From Branchiostoma lanceolatum (Eukaryota; Chordata; Leptocardii; Amphioxiformes; Branchiostomatidae), in NCBI RefSeq assembly GCF_035083965.1, contig NC_089732.1:501001-565000 (forward strand): DNA of 64,000 bases. Direction: 5' to 3'. The notes under the pieces were generated by a model. The model was not told where the DNA came from and searched no databases. It was given only the letters and a program-made list of their open reading frames with translations. The position numbers were made by a program, and so were the translations under genes. The first letter of the stretch is position 1. Every line of letters begins with the position of its first letter. Below are positions 48,971 to 61,000 of this stretch, piece by piece.

Positions 48971-51039
48971 TCCTGTAGAACCCAACTTTACAAGACTTCC
49001 CAACGTGTTTGCAGAAACTCGACACCCTCTGTCTCTGCTGCAGCTACTAGTAGGTCAGATTCAAGTTAAGTACAATAGGTTACAAACATCCTCATATTTA
49101 CAAGTGCTTCACCTCACTTCACAAGTACTTCTTAGGTCAAGTCTTAAGATTGGCAAGATCCTACTCAGCAGCAGTCTTACGAAAACATCTTAAAGTAATA
49201 CTTTTGTTAGTCTCAGAGAGTCAACTAGTATATAAAAATAATATGGCTCTGTTGACAGTTCTCAATATAGTAGCAATATCAGTACTATATAGTCACGATA
49301 CACAACGATGTGTACTATGAAATGATACAAGCTTTTGCATCTCATGGCAAGAAGGTCTTCCCTAGTTGTTCACTATTGCCAGTACTTAAGTTAGGCCATG
49401 TTGATTTGATTATATGGACGACAACCGCGCACGCATCAAGTTTCGTCCATTTCCAATAAAAAATTCAACCATACTGTAAATCATACAAAGAAGCTGCAAA
49501 ATGATCAAATAAATGCCGTAATTCAAATAAAAAACATACTGGAAAACAGTACTTATGTGAGTCATAGAATGGCCAAATGAATTCCAATTAGGCAAGATGT
49601 GACACTTTCTGGTCATTTAAATTTCTTTGGCCAACTTTTTTTATCTGCACGCTTGCATCAGTTTTTGAGTGCCCAGAGGATGTCATCCAGATAATCACAT
49701 CAACACGGCCTGAGCAAAATATTACATCTTTGTACAGGAATGTGACGTGATGCCGGTCGGGGTTAGAACGGCCTCGACTGAACGGTGCAACAATAACAAC
49801 ACTAGCTGTTGAACATCGGTGGAATCACTGTGACCAAAACAATGGCAAGAAAACACTTGCATAAATGTTCCCCACACACATACAAATCACCCCCTCAACA
49901 TGTACATAATTTGCACATACGCAATCACTGTTGCCAAACCAACCTCACAATTGTCACACATAATTCTTCACAATTTTCCCAATCGCTGCCGGCCACAATT
50001 ACAGCAGTTCAAATATAGTTTCTTCTTCTTCATGCTCTGCATAAATTCAAGTTACAAAATACATTTTTTCTGCTTCAAGATTTCCCCATACATGTACTGC
50101 TATAGAACCCTAACAGTGGGGCTATTGTGACAGTTTTCGGAGAGCCAGAGTTTTGGCACGTACACATGAGAAGCATACATCGTCATGTGAAAGTGTAACA
50201 TAATAATTAACGAACCAGACAGTTCAACTGTCTTATCACCTACTTAATTAATTAGGCCTCGTCAAGTTAATTCCCTGGTTGCCAGGTCAGGACAAGCCTA
50301 AAGTTGAAACTAAAAAAAAACTAAAAAAAGTTCACCCATGTTAACACTGATGTAAAATGTCTTTCACACTTCTTAAGAAATTAAAGAAATAACTCAAAAT
50401 GTAGTATGGCCTAATAGAAAACAACCTTCATTAGATTTCTCATCACTACGACCACATCGGCAGTCGGGAGGTTAAACTCATGAATGCATCAGCAGTTTGC
50501 AGGTTAAACTTGTAATGCAACAAAACCTAGTTTGAACGTTTACTTCTGTACTGAGCAACACAACAACAACAGTAAGGTTGTTAGTACGAGACCTGGCCAT
50601 ACTCTACACGTCCTACTGCACAGCTCCATGTACTGACTCATCGCGGCCTAATATCCTGGCCTGTATTTGTTTACTTATGACTCTTGTTGGCTTCCTGGCA
50701 TTTTTCATGCCCTTTGTAGGGCCCAGCCTCTCTCTTTCTCTTTCTTTTACGTTCCAATAGAAAATCTAGTCACATCACTTGACGAGCCCTATGGCTGTTT
50801 TTTTCCCCATAGTTGTCAACAACCGTGGGCAGTTTCACATGACCAGAGGTGAGCTTTCTCTGCCATTTATGTTCCCTTTACAAATCTGGAGGCTTCAACA
50901 CTTGTTTCCTGGCTCTTGTTTTCCCACAGTCATCATAACTTTTCGTTTTACCTGAAATGAGTCACACTAACTCCTAGAAAATACTCAAGTGCCTCCACAA
51001 CATGGCACTAAATCTTTGACAGTGTACGTCTAACGGTTA

Positions 51040-51358
51040 TTAAGATATACACAACTCCCAAAAGCTCTGCTGAACTACACTTTACATCTCAGAAGCTTCT
51101 GCAGTGTTTATAACATGGCAAGATCCTTGCTATTGTCTCTGGTCTGTTAGTTCACAAACTCACATCGGAGCCGAACTTCCAAAAGCTCTGGAGAACAACA
51201 TTTTACATCTCTGGAGCTTTTGTAGTGTTTTTAAACAGGGCAAGATCTCTGGCCTGTTAGTTCACGAACTCCCCTGGAGATGTTTCAGTGTTTTTAAACT
51301 GGCAAGATCCTTGCTATTGTCTCTAGTCTGTTAGTTCACAAACTCCCTTAGATCTGTT
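51040..51358. repeat. Tandem repeat in the ADGRL 3' UTR
   Basis: Repeating blocks aaaagctctg, ggcaagatccttgctattgt and ctgttagttcacaaactc occur two to three times, ending at the stop codon. Confidence 0.85.
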
Positions 51359-52021
51359 TCAGCACTCCGAGAAGTCGGGGTGGGGTGCGATCGCCGTGTC
51401 GCCGCCGAACTCGGGGTCCGTGTGGACGTCCTGGTCCTTCATGGCGCCGAAGCTGATCTCGCTGTCGGTGGAGTATCTATAGCAACGGGAGGCGGTGTTC
51501 ACGATCCCGTCGCTGGTGCCGCGGAGGAGCACCGACTGTCTCTGCGGCTGCTTGGCGGGGCTGAGGTTGGGCGTGCTCTGGAAGTGCTGCCCGTCCAGGT
51601 TACTCGCCCCGTCCCCCGGCGGCCGCTCGCCCTTCTCCGGGTGCGAGTCCAAGTTGGGCATGCTCCGGTGGTGATTCGTCTCCTTCTTGTCCTGCATGTC
51701 GGGGACCAGCGGGACCCGCGTGCCGCTGTCCTCCGAGTCTTCTCTACTCGAGTCCGACACGACAGAGTGTCTCTGCAGCAGCGGAGTCTTTTCTCTCTCG
51801 TTCAAATCCTCCTCTTCGATCGGCGCTCCTCCCAAGTTCTTCTTCTTCCCGTTGTTCGCGACGTCCGGCGGCCGGCCGATGTTTGCGTCCACGAGGCACG
51901 GGATGACGACCTTGCCCGTGGGGTCGCCGCCGTTCCCGATGTGGTAGAAGTTTGTGTCGGAGATGCTGAAGTCGTCGCAGTAGGAGTCGGCGTGGTACGG
52001 GTTGGAGTGGAAGTTGGGGAC
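51359..52021 (-). CDS. ADGRL: ADGRL last coding exon (cytoplasmic tail)
   Basis: 220 residues plus TGA at 51359-51361. Ser/Pro-rich cytoplasmic tail with [20 protein letters not shown] and [13 protein letters not shown], the repeated S-x-PNL and R-G-x-S-D-G motifs of latrophilin tails. It ends DFSEC; the vertebrate PDZ-type end (VTSL) is not present. Confidence 0.92.
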   Translation of the reverse strand, partial: VPNFHSNPYHADSYCDDFSISDTNFYHIGNGGDPTGKVVIPCLVDANIGRPPDVANNGKKKNLGGAPIEEEDLNEREKTPLLQRHSVVSDSSREDSEDSGTRVPLVPDMQDKKETNHHRSMPNLDSHPEKGERPPGDGASNLDGQHFQSTPNLSPAKQPQRQSVLLRGTSDGIVNTASRCYRYSTDSEISFGAMKDQDVHTDPEFGGDTAIAPHPDFSEC

Positions 52022-55000
52022 CTGGAGGAAAAGAAACACATTTGAGAGACATCTGCATAATTTGATGTTCAATCGTTTTTTTCAGTCAGACGTACTACCG
52101 GTAATATTGAAACGTTCTGCCAGCTCATTCTAGTGACGCTTAAGAAGAATGATGGATGTCACTCAAAATGTCCAGAACTAATCTCCGAATCTTATCCAGT
52201 TGTGGAGATTGAATTGTACTCAAATAAAAAAGTTGTAATACCTGGATGTCTAACCTTCATAAACATGAAATTAAGTGTTGTTCTCGTTCTCTATTGCATT
52301 CCTTTTAGAACTCCTTGAGTCCACTCTAGTATGTATTCACTAACAGATCTGAATAAACAAACAAACGCACCATGTTGGCGGGCATCTGTCCGTTGGACTC
52401 GCTGGTCTCGATGGTTCCGTTGCTCAGGCTGCCATCCTTGTTTTTCACGTTGTGGTACATCACGATTTGCCCTGGAAAACAAACCAGACACACAGACACA
52501 TCAAGCCTCGGAGGGTACAAACTACAACTATGTAAGACTGGCCTGGAAAACAGCAAAAGGACATGAAGCCGTGGAAGGCAAAACTACATAGGGGGGAGAG
52601 CTTTCAAAACATTCTAAGAGACATAGAACCTTCAGAGGCACACAATTTAAATCCTTACAATACAGTGTATATATTTGAAGATCTTCTATTATACCAATTA
52701 CATGTAATAGAACATCCTGCTAGTAAAAATGATTTGACCTTTGCCCACACAATCATGACATTATGGGTAACATTAACACTTTTTTCCCAAAAGAGAAACA
52801 CAGAGCAAGATGAGAAAATATCTCATAACGGTCATGAAACTACTTGACAATAAGCACAAATGTTATCAAACTCTTTATCACAAAACAAAGAAAAAACCGA
52901 CGGACCTCTGTCCAGACTGGTTGAGAAGGAGGAGCTCGGTTTCTTGTGGAAGGTGCGCACGACGCTCCACCAGCGGCTGAAGCGCTGAGGACAGGAAACA
53001 GCAGCGTTAGAACATATCATCTTACATCGATTAATGTTAGACATCCAGGTAATAAGATACGCAGGGAACACTTACTCAAGCAACTGGATAAAATCTGGAA
53101 ACAGTCAGACGTTTCAGACAGTATAATTGCTATCTTTCATCAGTGATTAAAGTGAAAACTGGAGAACCAGGACTGGGAACAGCATTGTCAGAACATATCA
53201 TCTTACAAACTGCCTAACATAGAAGGAACATCACTGCATGGTCAATCTGACAAATGTTTTCTATAACAGGACAATAAGAACCAGCACAATTACAGCATAG
53301 CAAAAGATTGAAACTTGTGGTGTAAATATTTTTCGTTTGTTTCATTTTAAGGTTTTTTGTTTACCTGAGGTGAATTTGACAAGGAATTTGAATTTGAGTT
53401 TTCGGACATGTTTTTTTTTTTTACCTGAGGTGTGGAAGAGGACCGAGAGGTTGAGTTTTTGGACATGTTGTAGGCCTCGCTGTGCACGCCCATGCGCTGC
53501 TTGATGCAGACCGGACACCACCTGCTGCGCCGCACAAACCTCTTAAACTCCTTCTGAACCTGCAGACAAAGGAATACAGGACAGGTCAGAACAACAAGAC
53601 TTTATTGGTTACCGGAGAAGCATTTTTAACTCTTTCTGAACATAACGACATACGGGACATAATGAATAGAAGACAGGTCAGCACAACAAGATGTCTTAAC
53701 CTTTTGCAATAAGATTTTATTGGTTAATGTTCAAACCTCTTTAACTCTTTCTGAACCTGAAGATATAAGAAATACAGCATCTCAGGACAGGTCAGCACTA
53801 CAAGACTTCTTCACCTTCCTCCTAAGAGGTAGCCTTTTGGAATAACATTTCTACTGGTTACTGGGTCAGGCAGCAGGAGGAGGTTGACGGTCCTTAGGCT
53901 GGATATTTTGAATTTGGTAAGACAACATCTTTCCAGCTTCAGGCAGTGGAAGATAAAAACTATCTGAGATGTAAGTGAAAGTGACCCACCTTCTTCTGCA
54001 TGAGGCAGTGGAAGATGAAGATGCCCTGAGATGTAAGTGAAAGTGAAAGTGCCTTACCTTCTTCTGCATGAGGCAGTGGAAGATGAAGATGAAGACGCCC
54101 TGGAAGGCGTTGGTGATGGTAAAGGCGTACGCCATGACGACCGACTCCGCATTGATGTACAGCAGCCCGAACGCCCACGTCAATCCCAGCAGGCATAGCA
54201 GCACCGCCGACCCCTTCAGCCACGACCTGGGGACAGAACATGACCTTTAATCTTTGAACTGGGGAAGAAGACAACCTTTAACCTTTGAACTGGGGAAAGA
54301 ACACAACCTTTAACCTGAGGATAGAACACAACCTGTACAACCTTTAACCTCTGAACTGGGGATAGAACACAAACTTTAACCTTTGAACTGGGTATAGAAC
54401 AGGACCTTCTACTCTTGAACTAAGGACAAAATATGACATCTAAACTTATACATCAAGACAGAACACACTCTGGGGTATCTTAACTTGATCATGATCACTT
54501 GAGCAACTGTAATTGTTACATCCATTTTGACACACAGATAAAACATTCTGGGAAACAATCGGGAAGGAAACATTTCACGTTTGCTGGCAAATTGCAGCTC
54601 CCTCCACTGAACTGTGAACATGCTGTAGTGAAATCACAGCCCCGCTTGTAAAAACTCCCAAGGTGCAGACTTCAGCCACTTCACACATGTAATGTACAAT
54701 GCAGATCACATCTTCACACAGCAACAATGTAAAACAAGCACACACACACAAATGTAAAGCAGCCACAACTAGTACTGACATGTGTAGGTCTGGCAGGGCA
54801 AAACACCTATAACTTCAGCAGCTACAGACTGCACACACTCTAGATGTACATCACACCACAGCCAACAGTGCAACAGATGGAACACACATTCAACACTTCA
54901 CACTTCAGCACATGCACAAGTCCAGGCAGGCAAGACAGAAGGAAACTTACAAGAAGTTTGACTCCTGAGTCGCACTTTAAGGAAGCAGAGTAAGGAAGAC

Positions 55001-58000
55001 ATGGGAAAGAGAGTTAGGCAAGAAACCTTCCGCACATCTTAGATCAGTTTTAGTCCAGTCTGTACATTCAAAGACAGCATCATCTCAATATCTATCTAAT
55101 CAAATCACACCTAGTACAGAAGATATTCAAAAGTTACCTATGGTCCTAAGTAATAACATCATTGACAGTTGCATTTAAGTAAGAGCAAGCGAGGATGGCA
55201 GCTACTGTATGAAATGCTCAGGTCTAGTTTGTATACAACCATATATAGTGATTTATTGGTACCTGGTAGCAACTGTAGTTTACTTGAAAATCTAACCTTC
55301 ATCAACGCACTCAGAACAATGGTTTAAACAACTAGCTAACAAATATATGTGGTAAGAACACTAACAGTAAATGATACAACTTTGAACACACAACATGACA
55401 GTAAGAAAGTCTGTAGTGTCCAGTTATAAAACTGCAGAACAAGACGGTACCACAACCATGAGTCACAAAGATCCACAGACAGTAATGAAGTACTGATAGA
55501 CAGTAAAAGTACTGATGCTTACTTGTCCAGTTCACTCTCTATGGAATCACTTAGTGGTTAAAGACAGAAGAAAGGGTTAGTGGAGTCATGAGTCTGAGAG
55601 TCTGAAGTAATTTCCTGCTGAAGGTTACCACTTTGCACATAGAGCTTAGCTCCTTCAAATAATGAGTGAAACATCACTGTACATCCAGTCAGATGTTAGA
55701 ATGTGGGACTTCTAACATGGGCTCTTGATTAAGAAAATGGCCTCACGCCGAAGAGAAACTAAGACATGACTATATGCAGCCTTCATGATACTTAAAAGGT
55801 AAAACTTGAAAGTATGGTGTTACATGACCTTTCCTCTCCTTAGCCCTTCTTAACTCTCTTTGCTTGGATCTCAAACTTTCAAAGAATTGTTAGAGCTACT
55901 CTAGCCCTAAAACATAGAGCCCTTGAAAGTCAGAAAATGACCTTTGTGACAGCGAGAGAAAATAAAATGAAAGCTACACTGAAAGACAGGTATTATAATT
56001 CCTTTCAACTTCACTCCCTTAACTATGTTTCTTGTCTTCCTAGGATTTCTAAGATGCTAACTGTGAGATAAGAATCCTTACTTGAGGGTGTTTGTCCGAG
56101 TCTGGTCGGGTTTGTGGGTGATGTGCACGTACATCTTGTACATCGCGATCGTCAGGAAAACAACGTTCAGCTGGAAAAAAAATAAATAAATAAATTAGAG
56201 GTCTGAACAAAAGTGTGGTACACTCCCTTGTGTTGAAAATAATTCTTATAACTTTTTCACCACACAGAAAACAAGGCCATGATACAGGACAGTATCATAC
56301 TGAAGTTAAGTGAAAACTCACCAGCAGGATGAGGCAGACCGGCCCAACAAAACTCCAGATGAAGTAGTTGTCTAACTGGAGCCAGCAGCTGGAAAAAGGA
56401 ACAGATCACAATTATATTAAAGACATCAACAATTATAAATATAAGGCTACAACCTGTGCAAAAATATCTTATTTGCATGCAGAGATGTTATCAAACTTTA
56501 ACTAATGACCTGCAGTATCTGAACACATCACAAGGAGGCACTACAAAAATACGAAAGTAACAAACATCTAACAGCCTTACTATTTCTCCGTTCCATAGCT
56601 TCGATGGTCTATAGCCGCCGACACCCCAACTACAACCAGTGGGACTCCTGGAAGAGATAAAATCATTCATTAGCAACTAATGTCACAACGATCACAACAG
56701 TAAGATTATACATTTTGTTGTATGTTTGGGAAGGTTTCCTCTGCTGAACATAGCTAAAATCTCATGACTTAAAATGAATCTCATGAAATCATCATTACAA
56801 AATGATCAAGGTACGACAAAATGTGTTCTCACCAGTAGTACTTGAGCCTTAAGTACTGACTTACCATAGCCAAACAGTTAGTAGTAATTTTCAAGGTAAC
56901 ACAAATGGTACAAAATGTGTCCTCACCATAGCCGAACAAATAGTAGTACTTGAGTCTGGAGTACTGACTCTCGAACACCTCGATGACCATCACGTACAGC
57001 TGGAAGCCCTCCAGGCACATCCACGCGAACGACGCCAGGAAGAAGAAGTGGAGGATGGCAGCAAACACCGGACACGCAACCTGGAACAACACAATCAGTC
57101 TTAAACACACGTCTATAACAGTACACGGCTGGCTTTTTTTACAGCACAGAGAGGCAGGAATAGAGTATGTCTTGGGAAGGGCATCCTGGTTGGAGCTGCA
57201 TTAGTCTTTCGGAAGGGACGTTAAATGATGTTCCCGTGATCAAGGAGGAGCTTCGAGCACGTTAAAAGGAACTACAACAGCCTCAATAACTAAAATAGGT
57301 ACCTACTGGCTGTACTTCAGATGAAAGAATGAATTCTAGTTCAGGCAACATCAATCTATTTTCTTCATTCTGGGACATTTTCATTGTCTTTTCAGCCAAA
57401 ATTTAGCAAGACGGAAAGAGAAGCCTGGGAGGGAAATTTGACTCTGACTGTACTCCCTTAAACTGTGTACATCAACGTACAACCTTTCCTTCAGACTCTG
57501 TTTATTTCTGCAGTCGTGTCAATCAATCAATCAAGAAATCAAACAATCCACGATCCCTGGCTGCCCACCTGGTACTGCGTCTTGTCGATGCCGATGAGGA
57601 AGAAGAGTTCCGCGATGATCAGGTTGAAGCACAGGTTCTTGTGGATCGTGTTACGGTCGCTCTTCAGCCCTCTGTGGACGGGACAACAAACAAACATTAA
57701 CACTTAAACAAAAGCAACAAGGAGCCAACTGTATAACAACAACCCTCTGTGGACAGAAAAACAAAAACGGTCAGATAAAACTCAACAGCTTCCCTTATGA
57801 CAAATCTGTCATGATATTCTGGGCTCAACTACATTCTATTGACTGAGTCCACAAGCTTTTCTCATATATTTTCCATTGATTGTGATCACTAGAAGCATTA
57901 GTAATACTCAATTTTCTCACATCTACACTGCTCTTTGTCTACCGTTTCAAGCCCAAAGCTTGCATGAAAGGATGTACATGTAGTAAAAGTAATATGACCA

Positions 58001-61000
58001 GCAGCGTCCTAGTAACAAACCAGCCTGGTTAATAACTCACCTGAATATGGAGAAACAGATGAGGGCACAGAAGAGACAGCAGATGGAGATGATCATCCCC
58101 ACCCAGGTGATGGCTGACAGGAACACAACGTGGGTGCTGGCCAGCTGTGTGAGACAAATAAACAAATAAATAAACAAGCAAACAAACATCATCCCTACTC
58201 AGGTGATGGCTGACAGGAACACAACGTGGGTACTGGCCAGCTGTGAGGAGAACAAATAAACAAATAAATAAACAAGCAAACACTCATCATCCCCACCCAG
58301 GTGATCGCTGACAGGAACACAACGTGGGTGCTGGCCAGCTGTGAGGAGAACAAATAAACAAATAAATAAACAAGCAAACACTCATCATCCCCACCCAGGT
58401 GATCGCTGACAGGAACACAACGTGGGTGCTGGCCAGCTGTGTGAGACAAATAAACAAATAAATAAACAAGCAAACAAACATCATCCCTACTCAGGTGATG
58501 GCTGACAGGAACACAACGTGGGTACTGGCCAGCTGTGAGGAGAACAAATAAACAAATAAATAAACAAGCAAACACTCATCATCCCCACCCAGGTGATCGC
58601 TGACAGGAACACAACGTGGGTGCTGGCCAGCTGTGAACAAAAAAAATAATGATAATAATTAAACAAACAAACACTCATCCCAACCCAGATAATTGCAACT
58701 TGCCATCCGTGAGGGACAAATGGCCTAGTTAATAGAAAAGTTATTTCTATTATCATATAGTCTTAATTCACTTCTAGCATACAGAAATCTCACAAAAGTC
58801 ATTAAAGATGCTGAGTAGAGTTTATACCGCCCTAAGTTACCAGGGAAAGCCCTTTTGTAGAAGTAAACTTTTACCATGGATTACAACGCCCTGCTTTTAG
58901 GCCAGCAATCCTTCCCAGTGGTATAGAAGTCACATAGAAGATAACAAGCAGGATCTCTGGCTTTTGCTCCAAAGCATACCATGGAATCTAATTGGTTCTA
59001 ATACATGTTGTAACTTGGAGGAAAATTGAGTCTTTATCCCACCTTGACTCCCCGAGTGTCCATGAGCACAGCGAAGTTGGTGAGATGGTTACAGGAACAG
59101 GACGTGTGCGTGGTGTTGGTTGCCATGACGCTGCATCCCTCGCCTGACCAGTAGCCAATCAGAAGACTGTTGGAAGGAAGGAAGGAAGGACAATGTTACA
59201 GTCATGATTCATGAACTAAGCAGGAGGAGGACATTTAAGTCATTGGATTAAAGCAGAATATAACAATCACTGCATTTCATTTCATTTGATAAGAGCACAA
59301 AATACATAAACGTCACTAGAGAAGTTCATACTTACAGTGGTTCGTACTTCCAGAAGGAGCAAAGGGGACTGGACAAATTCTCCTGTGGGGTGGATAGCAA
59401 CTCTGGTCAAACAACTAATATCATCATTTGACTACATGACATTTTGTTTCTTAACTATCACTAGTTCTCATACATTCAATCTTCCACTAGTTTTCAAGAT
59501 AAATACCATTCATACAATATGGTGGACGCTAAGAACAAAGGAAGGAAGAAAGAACACACACTGACTGAACAGCACAGCAGAAAAGAATTCAAATTTGAGG
59601 TTTTCAGCATGAAATCTAGAATATGACAAATTCAACATCATCTTGAGTGTTTTATGCTAGATTATTTCTATCTTACTTGCTGTTTCCGTACAGACTATCG
59701 ACTTCTTTACAGACCTGTGTGTGCTCGAGAGTAAACACCACTGGTTCCGGCAGAAGTTGTTGTTGTTCTAGCCGGTTGATCGACGCGGCGATGACCCGCG
59801 TACCCAGCGTCCTCTCTGAGCTGTCCACGAAGTTGATGTCGCCGTGGGCGGGGCTGTTGGACGACAGGAAACGCCCCAGCGTGTTGTAGGTCACGAACAC
59901 GACCTTCGCTGTTCCTGTGGGGCGGGGGGAATTGTTACATGAAGTCGCATTTTCAATCATTCTTTCCAAAAGTTACTCTCCCACTTGCTTAACAAGTAAA
60001 ATTCCCCTTCTCTTTCTGACAAGTATGATTAAAAGAAAACCACAATCTTCCAGTCAAAAGGACTGCAACCCATGTTTTCAGGAGGCTGTACAACAAGACC
60101 TGCGATTACATTGTTTTTCCTGTGTAACTATTCTCTACATTCTTTATTAATTTTCAACCTTTGTCAAACACACATACGTTATACTTCCTCTGCAAGGAGA
60201 TTCGGGTACATAACAACCCTAAACATATCTAAATGCTTTACACAAACAGAAGTGATATCTCTGTAGCTCAACTAGTAGCAGCCTCACAGTTATTATACCG
60301 GTTTGACTAAGCTGGTAACTTGGAGACTCCGGTACAAATCCAGGGAAGGGTATCTCGGTTGGGGCTGCACCCATCATTCAGAAGGGGCGTAAAATGAGGG
60401 TCCTGTGTTGGAGGAGGTGCCGCAAGCACTTTAAAGGGGAAGGGCTAGCAACCCCTCCCTGTAAAAATATACCCAGTGCTACTGAAACAGCAAGGAAACT
60501 TGCTGCCCTGTGTGCCACTAGGCGCTACAGAGTAGACTAGAGTCCATACCGTTGCGGCCGTGGGCCTTGATGCTGGGTCCAGGTAAGGTGATGACATCAG
60601 AGATGGAATTCCCCTCAGGTGGGAAGGACATGTCGGCCACCTCACCTGTGGTGTCGACAACCAACACCTCCATAGCTGCAAGATAGGAACAATAGGACCC
60701 GGTGTTAGTGTGTGTATGAACCAGAGTTCCCCAATGGGCTCTATCATATATTAACAATTACCTGGTAGCAAAATAAATGTCAATCAAATTTCATGCTGTC
60801 CCAGTGTCTGGTAGGAGAAAAAACAACATTGACAGTGCCCATGGAGGGAACACAGTCCTGTACATATGCATTTAAGTACCAAGATAACAGGTATCCTCTG
60901 GGCGTCCCCTGCAAAATGAGGGCATCTAATCTTGTTTTTTAGTGTAGGGCGTCCAAAAGACACCCTGACGCTCTGCTAGCTAATAGCCTGTTCCTCACCA

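Larger units (their letters stand above)
47541..51358. other. Spacer between ABHD10 and ADGRL 3' ends
   Basis: No coding exon recognised. The genes converge here. It contains a three-unit repeat with CArG boxes (48762-48970) and, next to the ADGRL stop, a tandem 3' UTR repeat (51040-51358). Confidence 0.5.

Noticed and set aside
51380-52045. Plus-strand 221-codon ORF
   Set aside because: Antisense of the ADGRL tail exon, which has latrophilin motifs and fits the splice frame.
58195-58756. Several long minus-strand ORFs with repeated CLFIYLFI and SAITWVG segments
   Set aside because: They are frames through the tandem TM1 exon copies, not separate genes.
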